DNA from: Tissierellales bacterium
Lineage (GTDB): Bacteria; Bacillota; Clostridia; Tissierellales; Sedimentibacteraceae
Reading direction: 5' to 3'
Assembly: GCA_018433765.1 (NCBI GenBank)
Contig: JAHDQO010000008.1
Span: 1-64,000 of the forward strand
DNA length: 64,000 nucleotides
This document shows positions 34,190 to 42,810 of the stretch, one piece after another; the stretch's first letter is position 1, and every line of letters begins with the position of its first letter. The notes beneath the pieces were generated by a model. The model worked only from the letters and a program-made list of their open reading frames with translations, ran no database searches and was not told the DNA's origin. A program made the position numbers and the translations under genes.

Positions 34190-36001
34190 CTAATTAATTA
34201 TTTTAATTTCAAAACAGAACATTGAACCTTTTCTAAATATTGATTTAAATTTTATATTTTCTCCATGAGCTTCAATTATGGATTTAGATATAAAAAGTCC
34301 TAATCCATAACTTTTTTTATTTTTAAAGTTACTAGTGTAAAACATATCAAAAATGTTGTCTTGATCTTCTTTTTTTATACCTATTCCAGTATCTATTATT
34401 TTAAATATTAGCTTATTATTGTCATTATATAGCATGACTTTTATTTCATTATTTTCTGGAGTATATTTAACAGCATTGCTTAAAAGGTTGTTCCAAACTC
34501 TTCTTATTTTTATTGGATCAATGTTTATATAACATTCTTGACAGTTAAATTCACCAATGAATTTTCTATTTGCATTCTCAATATAATGCTTTGATTTATT
34601 AAATAATTCTTCTGCATAAGTTTTGCCATTAATCTTCTGCTTATGAAGTTTTTGACTGTATTGTGCTTCATAGGTAGAATCTAATATATCATAAGTTATT
34701 TTTTCTAAATATTCAGCACTATTATATATTTCTTTTAAAAACTTCTTATTTACCTGTTCATCTGTTATAAGACCTGAAATTAATCCTTTAGCATATCCTT
34801 TAATCAAAGTTATTGAAGTTCTTAAATCATGAGATAATGTTGATATAAACCGTGCTGTTAAATATGATTTTTTTTGCAAAGAAGTCGTTAAATCATTTGA
34901 AGTTTTAATTAATTCTTGACTTTCTTTATCAAAATGTTTTTTTAGGTTAAGAAATGACTTATTAAGGTTTTTTATTTCATCATCATTTTTAATTAAAATA
35001 TCAGAACTTTTATTTTCTCTAAAGGCTTTAAGAGTATTATCTATAGTGTTATCAATATATTTATTACTGTTAGTCATACTGTTAATATAATTTGTTATTG
35101 ATATAATAGGGGCAGATATACTATTTGAAATAATAATACTTATGAATATAGATATTACTATAATTATGCTCCCGAATATTATTACATAGGATAATAGACT
35201 CATGGATTTTTCATTTAACTCTTTTTTGGGATAATTAGCCATAAGTATCCAGTTATTACTACTCATTTTTTTATATGTTTTTAAGTTGTCATAAGATTTT
35301 TCATAATTTTCAATATTATACTCTGTTTCGTCAACATATTTCCCAATAAATTGTGGATTTTTATGCGATAATATATAATTGTTAGAATCTATTATTACAA
35401 AATAACCTGATTCACCTAATTTATAATCCTTGATAAAATTAACAAATTGCTCAGCTTTTATTGCAATACCTGATAAAGCAATAATATTACCATTAGTATC
35501 ATATATTGGAGATACAGTATTTACAATCATTGTACCGTCAGAACGTGCGTGAAGGATATCACTTGTAACTGTTTTATTAATTTCTTTACATTTAAGTATA
35601 TATTTTCTGTCTGTTAAATCTAGCTCTATTGCTTCAGGCATCGTTGTAGCTTTTATATATCCTTCTAAATTTAAAATGAATAAGTCTTTATAATAGTTAC
35701 GATCTTTATTCATCTTTTCCATTTTATTTGTTAAATAAAAGTTAAGCTCGTCCATAGTAATCTCATTATTTAAAAACTGCTCAACTTTTTTATCTCGTGC
35801 TAATATAATAGATTCCAATTGTATAGTTTCAACTAGTAAATCTATTTTCTCTTGAGCACGTAAAATTTGTGCTTCCATGTATTCTTCAGCGTTTTCATTA
35901 AGTATAAAAGCTGATTTCATATATATAGATAAGCTTAATAGAACTAGTAGAATAATTACAATAATGCATATGGTTAAAGTAATTTTCTTTTTTAAACTCA
36001 T
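34190..36001 (-). CDS. Cache-domain sensor histidine kinase
   Basis: This 603-residue membrane sensor has a first membrane helix (ITLTICIIVIILLVLLSLSI), an extracellular double-Cache ligand-binding region (about 45-270, including GESGYFVIIDSNNYILSHKN), a second helix (about 275-300), a HAMP-like linker, then HisKA with H391 in LSHDLRTSITLIKG. The ATPase domain has NLLSNAVKYTPE, DTGIGIKKED and SYGLGLFIS. ATG at 36001 is chosen because it begins the basic MSLKKK stretch; the frame extends to 36046, neither start has a strong ribosome site. The probable partner is the response regulator at 37.7 kb on the opposite strand. Confidence 0.9.
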   Translation of the reverse strand: MSLKKKITLTICIIVIILLVLLSLSIYMKSAFILNENAEEYMEAQILRAQEKIDLLVETIQLESIILARDKKVEQFLNNEITMDELNFYLTNKMEKMNKDRNYYKDLFILNLEGYIKATTMPEAIELDLTDRKYILKCKEINKTVTSDILHARSDGTMIVNTVSPIYDTNGNIIALSGIAIKAEQFVNFIKDYKLGESGYFVIIDSNNYILSHKNPQFIGKYVDETEYNIENYEKSYDNLKTYKKMSSNNWILMANYPKKELNEKSMSLLSYVIIFGSIIIVISIFISIIISNSISAPIISITNYINSMTNSNKYIDNTIDNTLKAFRENKSSDILIKNDDEIKNLNKSFLNLKKHFDKESQELIKTSNDLTTSLQKKSYLTARFISTLSHDLRTSITLIKGYAKGLISGLITDEQVNKKFLKEIYNSAEYLEKITYDILDSTYEAQYSQKLHKQKINGKTYAEELFNKSKHYIENANRKFIGEFNCQECYINIDPIKIRRVWNNLLSNAVKYTPENNEIKVMLYNDNNKLIFKIIDTGIGIKKEDQDNIFDMFYTSNFKNKKSYGLGLFISKSIIEAHGENIKFKSIFRKGSMFCFEIKIIN

Positions 36002-36103
36002 AAGATCACGTCTTTTTTTATTTTTAGAGTAAATAAGAACATCCACAAAATGGTTTTGAGAAATTTAGTGAATGTTCTCATTATACCATAGATTAATCAA
36101 TAG

Positions 36104-37426
36104 TTAAAATATGAGAAATGCAACAGGTGTTGCAATAATTAGTGTTAGGATAGTTCTTTCAATCCATATTATTATAATTTCTCTTATAGATATTGGTATT
36201 TCAGTTGATAATATACAAGGTATAGAAGCAGAGAAAAATAATATAGAAGAAATAGAAGTAACGGCTATAACAAATTTTGTTATAATACTTGAACCTGTAA
36301 CGAGTAGTGCTGGTAAAAACATTTCTGCTATTTCTAATGAAGCTGCTTTTGCTGCGAGCATAGGTTCAGGTATTTGAAGTAGAGCAGTAAAAGGATAAAA
36401 TATATAGCCAATTATATCAAATACAGGAGTATATTTAGTTAATAACAAGCCAAACAAACCTACTGATAGAATAGTAGGAAGAATACCCATTGCCATATTA
36501 AATCCATCTTTTAAGTTGTCTTTTATGTTAAGTAGAAATGGTTTTGAATTAGAAGCTGCTTTTAAACCTTCTTTCCAAGCATTAAAAAAGATATTTCCTT
36601 TTTGTTTTATTTCAGGCTCTGGGTTATCTGTAATGTAGGAGTTGCTCTTTTTACTTAGAGGATAAATACGTACAGTTATAGCAGTTACTATAAATGTAAT
36701 AATAAGTGAAGACCAAAAATATATATTCCAAATGTCCATTAAATTTAAAGTATCTGCAACAACAATCATAAATGTAGCAGAAACTGTAGAAAATCCTGTT
36801 GCTATGATACAAGCTTCTTTAATAGTGTATTTTCCTTCTTTAAAAACTCTGTTAGTAATTAATAATCCTATTGAATAACTTCCAACAAAAGAAGCTACTG
36901 CATCAATTGCAGAACGACCGGGTGTTTTCCAGATAGGCCGCATTATTGGCTGCATAAGAATACCTATAAACTCCAATAGACCATAACTTATTAAAAACGC
37001 AAGAAAAACGGAGCCTATAGGAACTATAAGGCCTACTGTTATAACAAGATTATTAAATAAGAAAGGTACCATGTCTGGCTCAAAAAATACTTTAGGACCA
37101 AAATTAAAGACAGCCATGAAAGCTACAATAATACCAAATAATTTAAAAATAGAAAAGACCGTATCAATTTTTGTTTTATTCCATGTCTTTTTAATAAAAG
37201 GCATAATACCACCAAGAAGTATAACAATCAATCCATAATATGGTGTTAAACTAGAAGCGGAGTTTCGTATGCCAGTTACAATATGATCTAACAAAATAGA
37301 AGAATCACCATTAATCTTTATAGGAATAAAAAACATTAAAATTCCAATAAAGCTAAAGAATAAAAACTTAAATATTACTCGTGAATTGTAAGTAAACTTG
37401 TTTTTGTCTAAAGAATTATTGCTCAT
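36104..37426 (-). CDS. YjiH-type membrane protein with nucleoside-recognition (Gate) domain
   Basis: The 440-residue integral membrane protein has about ten hydrophobic segments. Motifs are of the YjiH/Gate class: SAIDAVASFVGSYSIGLLIT, EACIIATGFSTVSATFMIVV and MAMGILPTILSVGLFGLLL. Substrate is unknown. ATG at 37426 sits five bases after GGAGGTG. It is transcribed in the same direction as the histidine kinase, 100 bases upstream of it, and away from the response regulator, so the three may form one sensing and transport module. Confidence 0.8.
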   Translation of the reverse strand: MSNNSLDKNKFTYNSRVIFKFLFFSFIGILMFFIPIKINGDSSILLDHIVTGIRNSASSLTPYYGLIVILLGGIMPFIKKTWNKTKIDTVFSIFKLFGIIVAFMAVFNFGPKVFFEPDMVPFLFNNLVITVGLIVPIGSVFLAFLISYGLLEFIGILMQPIMRPIWKTPGRSAIDAVASFVGSYSIGLLITNRVFKEGKYTIKEACIIATGFSTVSATFMIVVADTLNLMDIWNIYFWSSLIITFIVTAITVRIYPLSKKSNSYITDNPEPEIKQKGNIFFNAWKEGLKAASNSKPFLLNIKDNLKDGFNMAMGILPTILSVGLFGLLLTKYTPVFDIIGYIFYPFTALLQIPEPMLAAKAASLEIAEMFLPALLVTGSSIITKFVIAVTSISSILFFSASIPCILSTEIPISIREIIIIWIERTILTLIIATPVAFLIF

Positions 37427-37503
37427 AATAACACCTCCAATTTTTTTATATTCTAGCATAATAATACTTAAAATCTTAATTTTTCATAATACTACAATTA
37501 AAT

Positions 37504-37519
37504 TGACATTAAATTGTCA
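37504..37519. promoter_or_regulatory. Inverted TGACA/TGTCA repeat in divergent intergenic region
   Basis: TGACA (37504-37508) and TGTCA (37515-37519) are separated by six bases between the divergent YjiH and response-regulator genes. TGTCA half-sites also appear as an 11-base direct repeat at 39975-39990. The rest of this 261-base gap is AT-rich with no gene. Confidence 0.4.
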
Positions 37520-37687
37520 TTCATTATATATGAATTTGAAATATAATTTAAGCAGTTAAACAATTAAATCATATTGTTCCATTATTCACTATATGTAAAA
37601 AATATGTTATTCTATATATATTGTACAAAGCTAAATAAAAAAATTAACTATTATAACAATAATTAAATAAAAGGTTAGGTGGTTTAT

Positions 37688-38383
37688 ATGGATGAAAATA
37701 AAATCATGATTGTTGATGATGATAAAAGAATTGTTGATATGATTGAAGAATATATGAAGCTGTATAATATTAAAACTTTACCAGCTTATTGTGGGAAAGA
37801 TGCTCTAGCTTTTATTGATGATACTATAAAATTAGTAATTTTAGATATTAATATGGATGATATAAATGGAATAGAAGTATGTAAAAAGATAAGAAAAAGT
37901 TATAATATACCAATAGTACTATTAAGTGCGAATGCAACACAGTATGATAAGGTAAGAGGACTAGGCGTTGGTGCTGATGATTATATAACTAAACCATTTG
38001 ACCCAATGGAATTAGCTGCAAGGGTTAAAGCTCATATTAGACGAGCTGAAGAATATAATCAAAATAGGATATATGATAAACCTATAAAATTTGATAATAT
38101 AGTAATTATGAGAAATGCTCATAAAGTTATTAAAAATAATGAAACTATACACCTTTCAAATACAGAGTATAAGCTTCTTTTATATTTAGTAGATAATGCA
38201 TATACAGCTTTAACAAGAAAACAAATCTTATATAATGTTTGGGAAAGCGATATCTATGATGAAAGTGTTGTAACTACCTATGTTAAAAGACTAAGAAATA
38301 AGATAGACTACAGTAGTGATAAGGAAAAATATATAAAGTCAGTAAGAGGAGTAGGGTATATATTTGAAGCTGAAATTGAATAG
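37688..38383 (+). CDS. OmpR-family response regulator
   Basis: The 232-residue regulator has a receiver domain with acidic pocket D10-D12, phosphoacceptor D53 in VILDINMDD, the switch Ser and conserved Lys in ADDYITKPFDPMEL, and a C-terminal winged helix (LSNTEYKLLLYLVDN, VVTTYVKRLRNKI, SVRGVGYIFE). ATG at 37688 follows TTAGGTGG. The likely kinase partner is on the other strand at 34.2-36.0 kb. TGTCA half-sites nearby are candidate binding sites. Confidence 0.93.
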   Translation: MDENKIMIVDDDKRIVDMIEEYMKLYNIKTLPAYCGKDALAFIDDTIKLVILDINMDDINGIEVCKKIRKSYNIPIVLLSANATQYDKVRGLGVGADDYITKPFDPMELAARVKAHIRRAEEYNQNRIYDKPIKFDNIVIMRNAHKVIKNNETIHLSNTEYKLLLYLVDNAYTALTRKQILYNVWESDIYDESVVTTYVKRLRNKIDYSSDKEKYIKSVRGVGYIFEAEIE

Positions 38384-38402
38384 AAATAGATAAGATTTTT
38401 AA

Positions 38403-39839
38403 CTAGTATCCTATGTAATAACCGAAAATTAATAAAGCACAAGTTACAATAAAAATTGTAATTTGAAGTTTGAAAGTAAACTTAAACCATTTTGGATAAC
38501 TAGTATCTGTTAGTCCTAAAGAAATTAATAATACTGGATTTGTTGGGAAAAACACATTACTAAATCCATCTCCAAAAACAAATGCTAGTACAGTTAATTG
38601 TTTACTCAAGCCTATTAAGTCACCAAGAGGAACTATAATAGGAATAAGAAGAAAAGCTTTAGCTGAACCAGATGCAATAAAGAAATTTAGTATAATTACT
38701 AAAAGATAAACTAATAAAGGAGCTATAACAGGATTAGCACTAGCAATTTTATTTGATGAGAAATATAATATTGTATCCATTATTCCACTTGAGGCAATTA
38801 TATGTTTTATACTGCCTGCCATAAGTATTAAAATAATACCGGGTGCCAAAGATGAGGCACCTTCTATAAAAGATTTAAAAAGTTTCTTAGATTTTAATCC
38901 ACCACGATAACCGGATATTAATCCACCCAATAAAAAAATCACACCAACTACAGGCAGTGAATAATCTTGCAGTCCTTTTATAAAAGGCATACTGATTAAT
39001 AGAATAAAGACAAGCAAGATAGTTGAAACAAAAGAAACAGAGGCTCGTTTTGCGTTAGTTGAATCATTTATTTTGAAGGAAGAGTCATTTAAGTTATTCT
39101 TTTTATTAATGTCATTTTGATATGAAAGAGATAGTTTTGGATTCTTTTCAATTCGTTTAGTAGATGTATATATAAAAAAACATAATATACTATATATTAA
39201 TATAAAGCTAATAATCCTAAGCCATGAACCAGAAAGATAAGGAAGACCAGCTAATCTTTGTGCAACACTTACTGTAAAAGGGTTTGAAATAGCTGTAGAA
39301 AAACCAAAACCAATAGCAAGTGTACTCATAGCAAGTCCAATCATTGAATCCCAACCAATAGATAATGAAAGTGTAGCAATAATAGGTACTAAAGGTATAA
39401 CTTCTTCAAAAATTCCAATGGTGGATCCAATAAGCATAAATACAAAAACTACTGCCATCATCATGTAATATTTATGGTCAGATAGACTGTTAATTATTTT
39501 TCCTATAATATATTTAAACACATTACATTTATTTAATATACAAAACGATCCACCTATAACGAGAATAAATATTATAATTGCAATTATTATTATTGAGTCA
39601 TTACCTGCAAGTATTTCAAAAGGTGCTGTGAACCATCTCCAAACAGGATAATTTATATCTGATATATATTGAAAGCTGTCTCTTATAACTACTGTATCAC
39701 CATTAACTAATTCTCTTTCATAAGAACCTGCTGGAATAATAAAAGTTAAGATTCCGGATAAAATCATAAGCGCAAGAAGTATAATAAATGAAGTCAGAAA
39801 CGATTTTTTGCTGATGTTTAAACTAGAATTGTTATTCAT
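38403..39839 (-). CDS. YfcC-family (C4-dicarboxylate/amino-acid type) transporter
   Basis: The 478-residue membrane protein has about twelve hydrophobic segments and the family pattern: ILTFIIPAGSYER near the start, GSTIGIFEEVIPLVPI, GFSTAISNPFTVSVAQRLAG, and near the end FIASGSAKAFLLIPIIVPL with FGDGFSNVFFPTNPVLL. Relatives carry C4-dicarboxylates, short-chain acids or amino acids. The arginine deiminase genes 4 kb away raise arginine/ornithine exchange as an option, but this is not supported by the sequence. The start has GAAAGGATG upstream. It converges with the response regulator and diverges from the secreted repeat protein. Confidence 0.85.
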   Translation of the reverse strand: MNNNSSLNISKKSFLTSFIILLALMILSGILTFIIPAGSYERELVNGDTVVIRDSFQYISDINYPVWRWFTAPFEILAGNDSIIIIAIIIFILVIGGSFCILNKCNVFKYIIGKIINSLSDHKYYMMMAVVFVFMLIGSTIGIFEEVIPLVPIIATLSLSIGWDSMIGLAMSTLAIGFGFSTAISNPFTVSVAQRLAGLPYLSGSWLRIISFILIYSILCFFIYTSTKRIEKNPKLSLSYQNDINKKNNLNDSSFKINDSTNAKRASVSFVSTILLVFILLISMPFIKGLQDYSLPVVGVIFLLGGLISGYRGGLKSKKLFKSFIEGASSLAPGIILILMAGSIKHIIASSGIMDTILYFSSNKIASANPVIAPLLVYLLVIILNFFIASGSAKAFLLIPIIVPLGDLIGLSKQLTVLAFVFGDGFSNVFFPTNPVLLISLGLTDTSYPKWFKFTFKLQITIFIVTCALLIFGYYIGY

Positions 39840-39973
39840 GATAAGACATCCTTTCTTTTCGACTAGTATAGATACTTATATTTTACCATAATAAAACAGA
39901 AATTTCTACAAATTAGATATTTTAAAATTTTTTAGTGTAAAATATATTTATTTTTTACACAAACTATATTTTT

Positions 39974-40007
39974 TTGTCACTCATTTGTCACAAAGCTAAG
40001 TTACAAT
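39974..40007 (+). promoter_or_regulatory. Pho-box-like promoter with 11-base TTGTCAC direct repeat
   Basis: TTGTCAC occurs at 39974-39980 and 39985-39991, exactly 11 bases apart. TACAAT at 40002-40007 is a -10 candidate, but there is no -35 at normal spacing. The direct repeat sits about ten bases before the -10, the arrangement of PhoB-type activated promoters, so the promoter probably depends on an OmpR-family activator. Confidence 0.55.
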
Positions 40008-40041
40008 ACCATTAACAAATTAAAAAACTAAGGAGGAAAAA

Positions 40042-40983
40042 ATGAAGAAAATTATAGCTTTAGGTTTAGCATTAGCACTTGTTTTAGGATTAGGAGTAAC
40101 AGCTTATGCAAGTACATGTGATGGTGATGTATCAGATATTATGACAGGAGTATTCAATGCTTTTGGCAGAAATTCTGAAGAGAAACAAAATATGCTCGAT
40201 AAAAAATTAGAAAGTGGACAAATTTCACAAGATGAGTATGATGAAATTAATGATAAAATTGAAAATGGATGCCCAATTAATTCACAAAAGGGTAGAAAAG
40301 GATTAGGTAAAGGTCCAGTACAAGTAGATGAGAATGTGATTAATGAATTAAAAGATTTAACAACAGATGAAAAATTAAATTTAATAGATGATAAACTAGC
40401 AAATGAAGAAATCACACAAGACGAACATGATAAACTTGTTAACATGACAGAAAACGGTTGTACATTTGACCCAGCACAAGATGGTAAAAAATTAAGTAGA
40501 GGTCCAGTACAAGTAGATGAAAATGTGATTAATGAATTAAAAGATTTAGAAAAAGACGAGAAATTAAATCTTATAGAAGATAAATTAGCAAATGAAGAAA
40601 TCACACAAGACGAACATGATAAACTTGTTAATATGACAGAAAATGGTTGTACATTTGACCCCGCAAAGGATGGAAAGAAATTAAGAAAATTTCAAAATCA
40701 AGCAGGCAATAATGTAATCAATGAAATAAAAGATTTAACAACTGAAGAACAACTAGATGTAGTAGAAGATAAATTAGCAAATAATGAAATTGTACAAGAA
40801 TGTTATGATAAGCTTGTTAGTATTATTCAAAATGGATGTGCATTAAATACTATATCAGGTGGATTAAATAACAGTGTAGATAGTGGAAGTATACTTAATA
40901 CAATATCAGCTGGATTAAATCAATGTAATAACAATTCATTAAATAATGGATGTACAAATGGTATATTTAGCATAGGACTTTAA
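40042..40983 (+). CDS. Secreted tandem-repeat protein
   Basis: The 313-residue protein has a Sec signal peptide (MKKIIALGLALALVLGLGV then TAYA) and no membrane anchor. After it comes a series of about 63-residue units with pattern VINELKDLTTDEKLNLI, DDKLANEEITQDEHDKL, VNMTENGCTF. The helical part resembles SHOCT-like segments (short, K/E rich, G-x-IT-x-E-x-D). Each unit ends with one Cys in ENGC, and the C-terminal 55 residues are Asn, Ser, Gly and Ile rich. Function is unknown; disulfide cross-linking of units outside the cell is possible. AAGGAGG precedes ATG. Confidence 0.8.
   Translation: MKKIIALGLALALVLGLGVTAYASTCDGDVSDIMTGVFNAFGRNSEEKQNMLDKKLESGQISQDEYDEINDKIENGCPINSQKGRKGLGKGPVQVDENVINELKDLTTDEKLNLIDDKLANEEITQDEHDKLVNMTENGCTFDPAQDGKKLSRGPVQVDENVINELKDLEKDEKLNLIEDKLANEEITQDEHDKLVNMTENGCTFDPAKDGKKLRKFQNQAGNNVINEIKDLTTEEQLDVVEDKLANNEIVQECYDKLVSIIQNGCALNTISGGLNNSVDSGSILNTISAGLNQCNNNSLNNGCTNGIFSIGL
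40312..40878 (+). repeat. Three tandem 189-base units inside the secreted protein gene
   Basis: GGTCCAGTACAAGTAGATGA begins at 40312 and again at 40501. The third unit aligns 189 bases further on (CAAGCAGGCAATAATGTAAT at 40699). Units one and two are nearly identical in DNA, pointing to a recent duplication; the third is diverged. Confidence 0.85.
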
Positions 40984-40994
40984 TTTGGAAAGTA

Positions 40995-41027
40995 AAAAAG
41001 AGCTGTATTTCAGCTCTTTTTTATTAT
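40995..41027. terminator. Bidirectional terminator
   Basis: AAAAAGAGCTG (40995-41005) pairs with CAGCTCTTTTT (41011-41021), loop of five, with T runs on both strands. It ends the secreted-protein gene on the plus strand and may end the cold-shock gene on the minus strand. Confidence 0.92.
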
Positions 41028-41104
41028 CCTAAGTTTCTACGAAGATATCAAGTATTAATATAATCTATATTTACTATTATATTTCTACAAAACTTAAAAA
41101 TAAA

Positions 41105-41305
41105 TTAAGCAAGTCTTACATTTCCTGCTTGAGGTCCTTTTTGACCGTCAATGATTTCAAACTCAACTTTTTGTCCTTCTTCTAAAGTTTTGAATCCATC
41201 AGATTCGATAGCTGTGTAATGTACGAATACATCCTCACCATCATCAGCTGATATAAAGCCAAATCCTTTTTTTGAGTCAAACCATTTTACTGTTCCTGTT
41301 TTCAT
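41105..41305 (-). CDS. csp: Cold-shock protein (CspA family)
   Basis: This 66-residue single-strand nucleic-acid-binding protein begins [18 protein letters not shown], with RNP1 (KGFGFI) and RNP2 (VFVHYTAI) and ends [10 protein letters not shown]. The start is ATG at 41305, seven bases after GGAGGA; the frame could extend five codons to TTG, which is inside that site. Csp proteins act as RNA chaperones; this one is a single-gene unit. Confidence 0.97.
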   Translation of the reverse strand: MKTGTVKWFDSKKGFGFISADDGEDVFVHYTAIESDGFKTLEEGQKVEFEIIDGQKGPQAGNVRLA

Positions 41306-41404
41306 TTGAAAATCCTCCAATTATTAAATTACTCAATTGATTTTATCAGTTTTTTCACAACTTATCAACTTTTTTTTCAAAATTAATAATAAAATTAAAA
41401 AAAA

Positions 41405-41488
41405 TTGAAATATTAAAATAATAATGATATAATTTATTAGCCTTAAAATCTATAAGGCGTGACATCCAATAATAGGCTTTTTAAGCCT
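41405..41488 (+). promoter_or_regulatory. Promoter and hairpin leader of the LCP gene
   Basis: TTGAAA (41405-41410) and TATAAT (41428-41433) are 17 bases apart, so the RNA starts near 41440. The leader then has two hairpins: GCCTTA 41440-41445 with TAAGGC 41453-41458, and AGGCTT 41474-41479 with AAGCCT 41483-41488. AAGGC 41454-41458 could instead pair with GCCTT 41485-41489, so the folds are partly exclusive. I cannot match this to a named riboswitch. Confidence 0.55.
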
Positions 41489-41518
41489 TTACGAATAGCG
41501 AAAGGAATGTATTTTTAT

Positions 41519-42478
41519 ATGAAACATTTTTTTAAAGTGTTTTTTATAGCACTTTTATGTTTTGGACTGATGATAGGAGCTGGAACCTACACATACATCA
41601 AATTTTTTGATCCTAATAGTATAAAAAATTATACGGATGATCCCGTGAATATTGACCCACTAGATATAGATTCTGAAGAGAAAAATAAAGAAAAAACTCC
41701 ACTTGAGGAAGCTATAGAAGATAGCAAAAGAATTAACATACTGCTTCTTGGATTGGAAGATGTAAGAACTGATACTATAATGGTAGTAAGTTTTGATAGA
41801 AAAACAACAGAAACTAATATAATCTCTGTTCCAAGAGATACGTATTTTCATAGAGCTGGTCATGACAATTTAGGCGCAAAAAAAATAAATGCTGTTTATT
41901 GTGATTCAGGTGCTGCAGGTGTAAAAGCAGCTGTTGAAAATGTTCTAAAAATACCTATACACAATTATGTAACTGTAGATTATGATGGTGTAAGAGGAGC
42001 TGTTGATGTAATAGGAGGAGTCGAAGTAGATGTACCGTTCCACATGTACTATAAAGATCCATATGATGACCCCCCATTATTTATAAATATTCCTAAAGGT
42101 AAACAAGTACTAGATGGGGATAAAGCAATACAATATCTGAGATTCAGACATAATAATGATTTAACTGTTGGTTATCCTGATGGAGATATTGGAAGGATAA
42201 AAGCTCAGCAGGAATTTATAAAATCAGCTATAAGTAAAACTATGGGATTCAAACTTGTTTCAGTTGCAAAAAAAGTTTTTCCTTATGTTAAAACTGATTT
42301 TACTTTACCAGATATTTTACTTCTGGTATCAGATGCATTAAGTTTTTCTACAGATAATTTGACAATGGAAGTATTACCAGGAAGAGGTAAGTATATAGAT
42401 GAAATATCATTTTATGTACATGATCCTGAAAAAGTAAATAAATTAGTATATGATTTATATGACGTTGAATATGAATAA
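41519..42478 (+). CDS. LytR-CpsA-Psr (LCP) family cell-wall polymer ligase
   Basis: LCP enzymes transfer teichoic-acid-like or other anionic glycopolymers from a polyprenyl carrier onto peptidoglycan at the outer face of the membrane. The 319-residue protein has an N-terminal membrane helix (FFIALLCFGLMIGAGTYTYI), then ILLLGLEDVRTDTIMVVSFD with the conserved Asp/Arg, ISVPRDTYF, YVTVDYDGVRGAVDVIGGV, and LRFRHNNDLTVGYPDGDIGR with Arg residues binding pyrophosphate. ATG at 41519 gives a normal membrane start; GTG at 41459 lies in the leader hairpins and is unlikely. The AAAGGA ribosome site is 12 bases away, somewhat long. Confidence 0.9.
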   Translation: MKHFFKVFFIALLCFGLMIGAGTYTYIKFFDPNSIKNYTDDPVNIDPLDIDSEEKNKEKTPLEEAIEDSKRINILLLGLEDVRTDTIMVVSFDRKTTETNIISVPRDTYFHRAGHDNLGAKKINAVYCDSGAAGVKAAVENVLKIPIHNYVTVDYDGVRGAVDVIGGVEVDVPFHMYYKDPYDDPPLFINIPKGKQVLDGDKAIQYLRFRHNNDLTVGYPDGDIGRIKAQQEFIKSAISKTMGFKLVSVAKKVFPYVKTDFTLPDILLLVSDALSFSTDNLTMEVLPGRGKYIDEISFYVHDPEKVNKLVYDLYDVEYE

Positions 42479-42484
42479 AAAAAT

Positions 42485-42516
42485 GAAAGCTTCCCTAAAA
42501 TGGAAGCTTTCTTTAT
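42485..42516 (+). terminator. Terminator after the LCP gene
   Basis: GAAAGCTTCC (42485-42494) pairs perfectly with GGAAGCTTTC (42502-42511), seven-base loop, followed by TTTATT. The gap to 42656 holds no gene; it contains GGGGGAGTGGGG at 42541 whose meaning I cannot tell. Confidence 0.85.
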
Positions 42517-42656
42517 TTGCAGTATTAACTGCTTGATTAGGGGGAGTGGGGACTTTGTTAATATTAATGTACCCCTTAAGCACGAGTTTTAGTCGGTATC
42601 AAATGTTAAATAAATGTAATAAATTTAAAATATGTTATGTAATCAAAATAAAAAAC

Positions 42657-42686
42657 ATTGAAACGCTGTTTCAATAATGTTATAAT
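42657..42686 (+). promoter_or_regulatory. Promoter with IclR-type operator
   Basis: The inverted repeat ATTGAAAC-GCT-GTTTCAAT (42657-42675) matches the TGAAAC-N3-GTTTCA form of KdgR/IclR-family sites. It covers the -35 TTGAAA (42658-42663) and most of the 17-base spacer before TATAAT (42681-42686). Autoregulation of the following IclR gene is expected. Confidence 0.75.
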
Positions 42687-42810
42687 AGATTAAATTAATA
42701 CTAATTACTTACTTGATTATCAATTATAACTATAAAATCATAAATTTAATATGGTTACAAGTAACTTGTTATTAATTGATAGTCTAAATTGGAAGGAATG
42801 TCTTATTAAA

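Noticed and set aside
40104-40604. 166-codon minus-strand open frame over the secreted repeat protein
   Set aside because: It exists because the tandem repeat has no stops on the other strand; the plus strand has ribosome site, signal peptide and terminator.
41440-41506. Known riboswitch class in the LCP leader
   Set aside because: I compared it with c-di-GMP, c-di-AMP and preQ1 consensus features from memory and found no match; reported only as hairpins.
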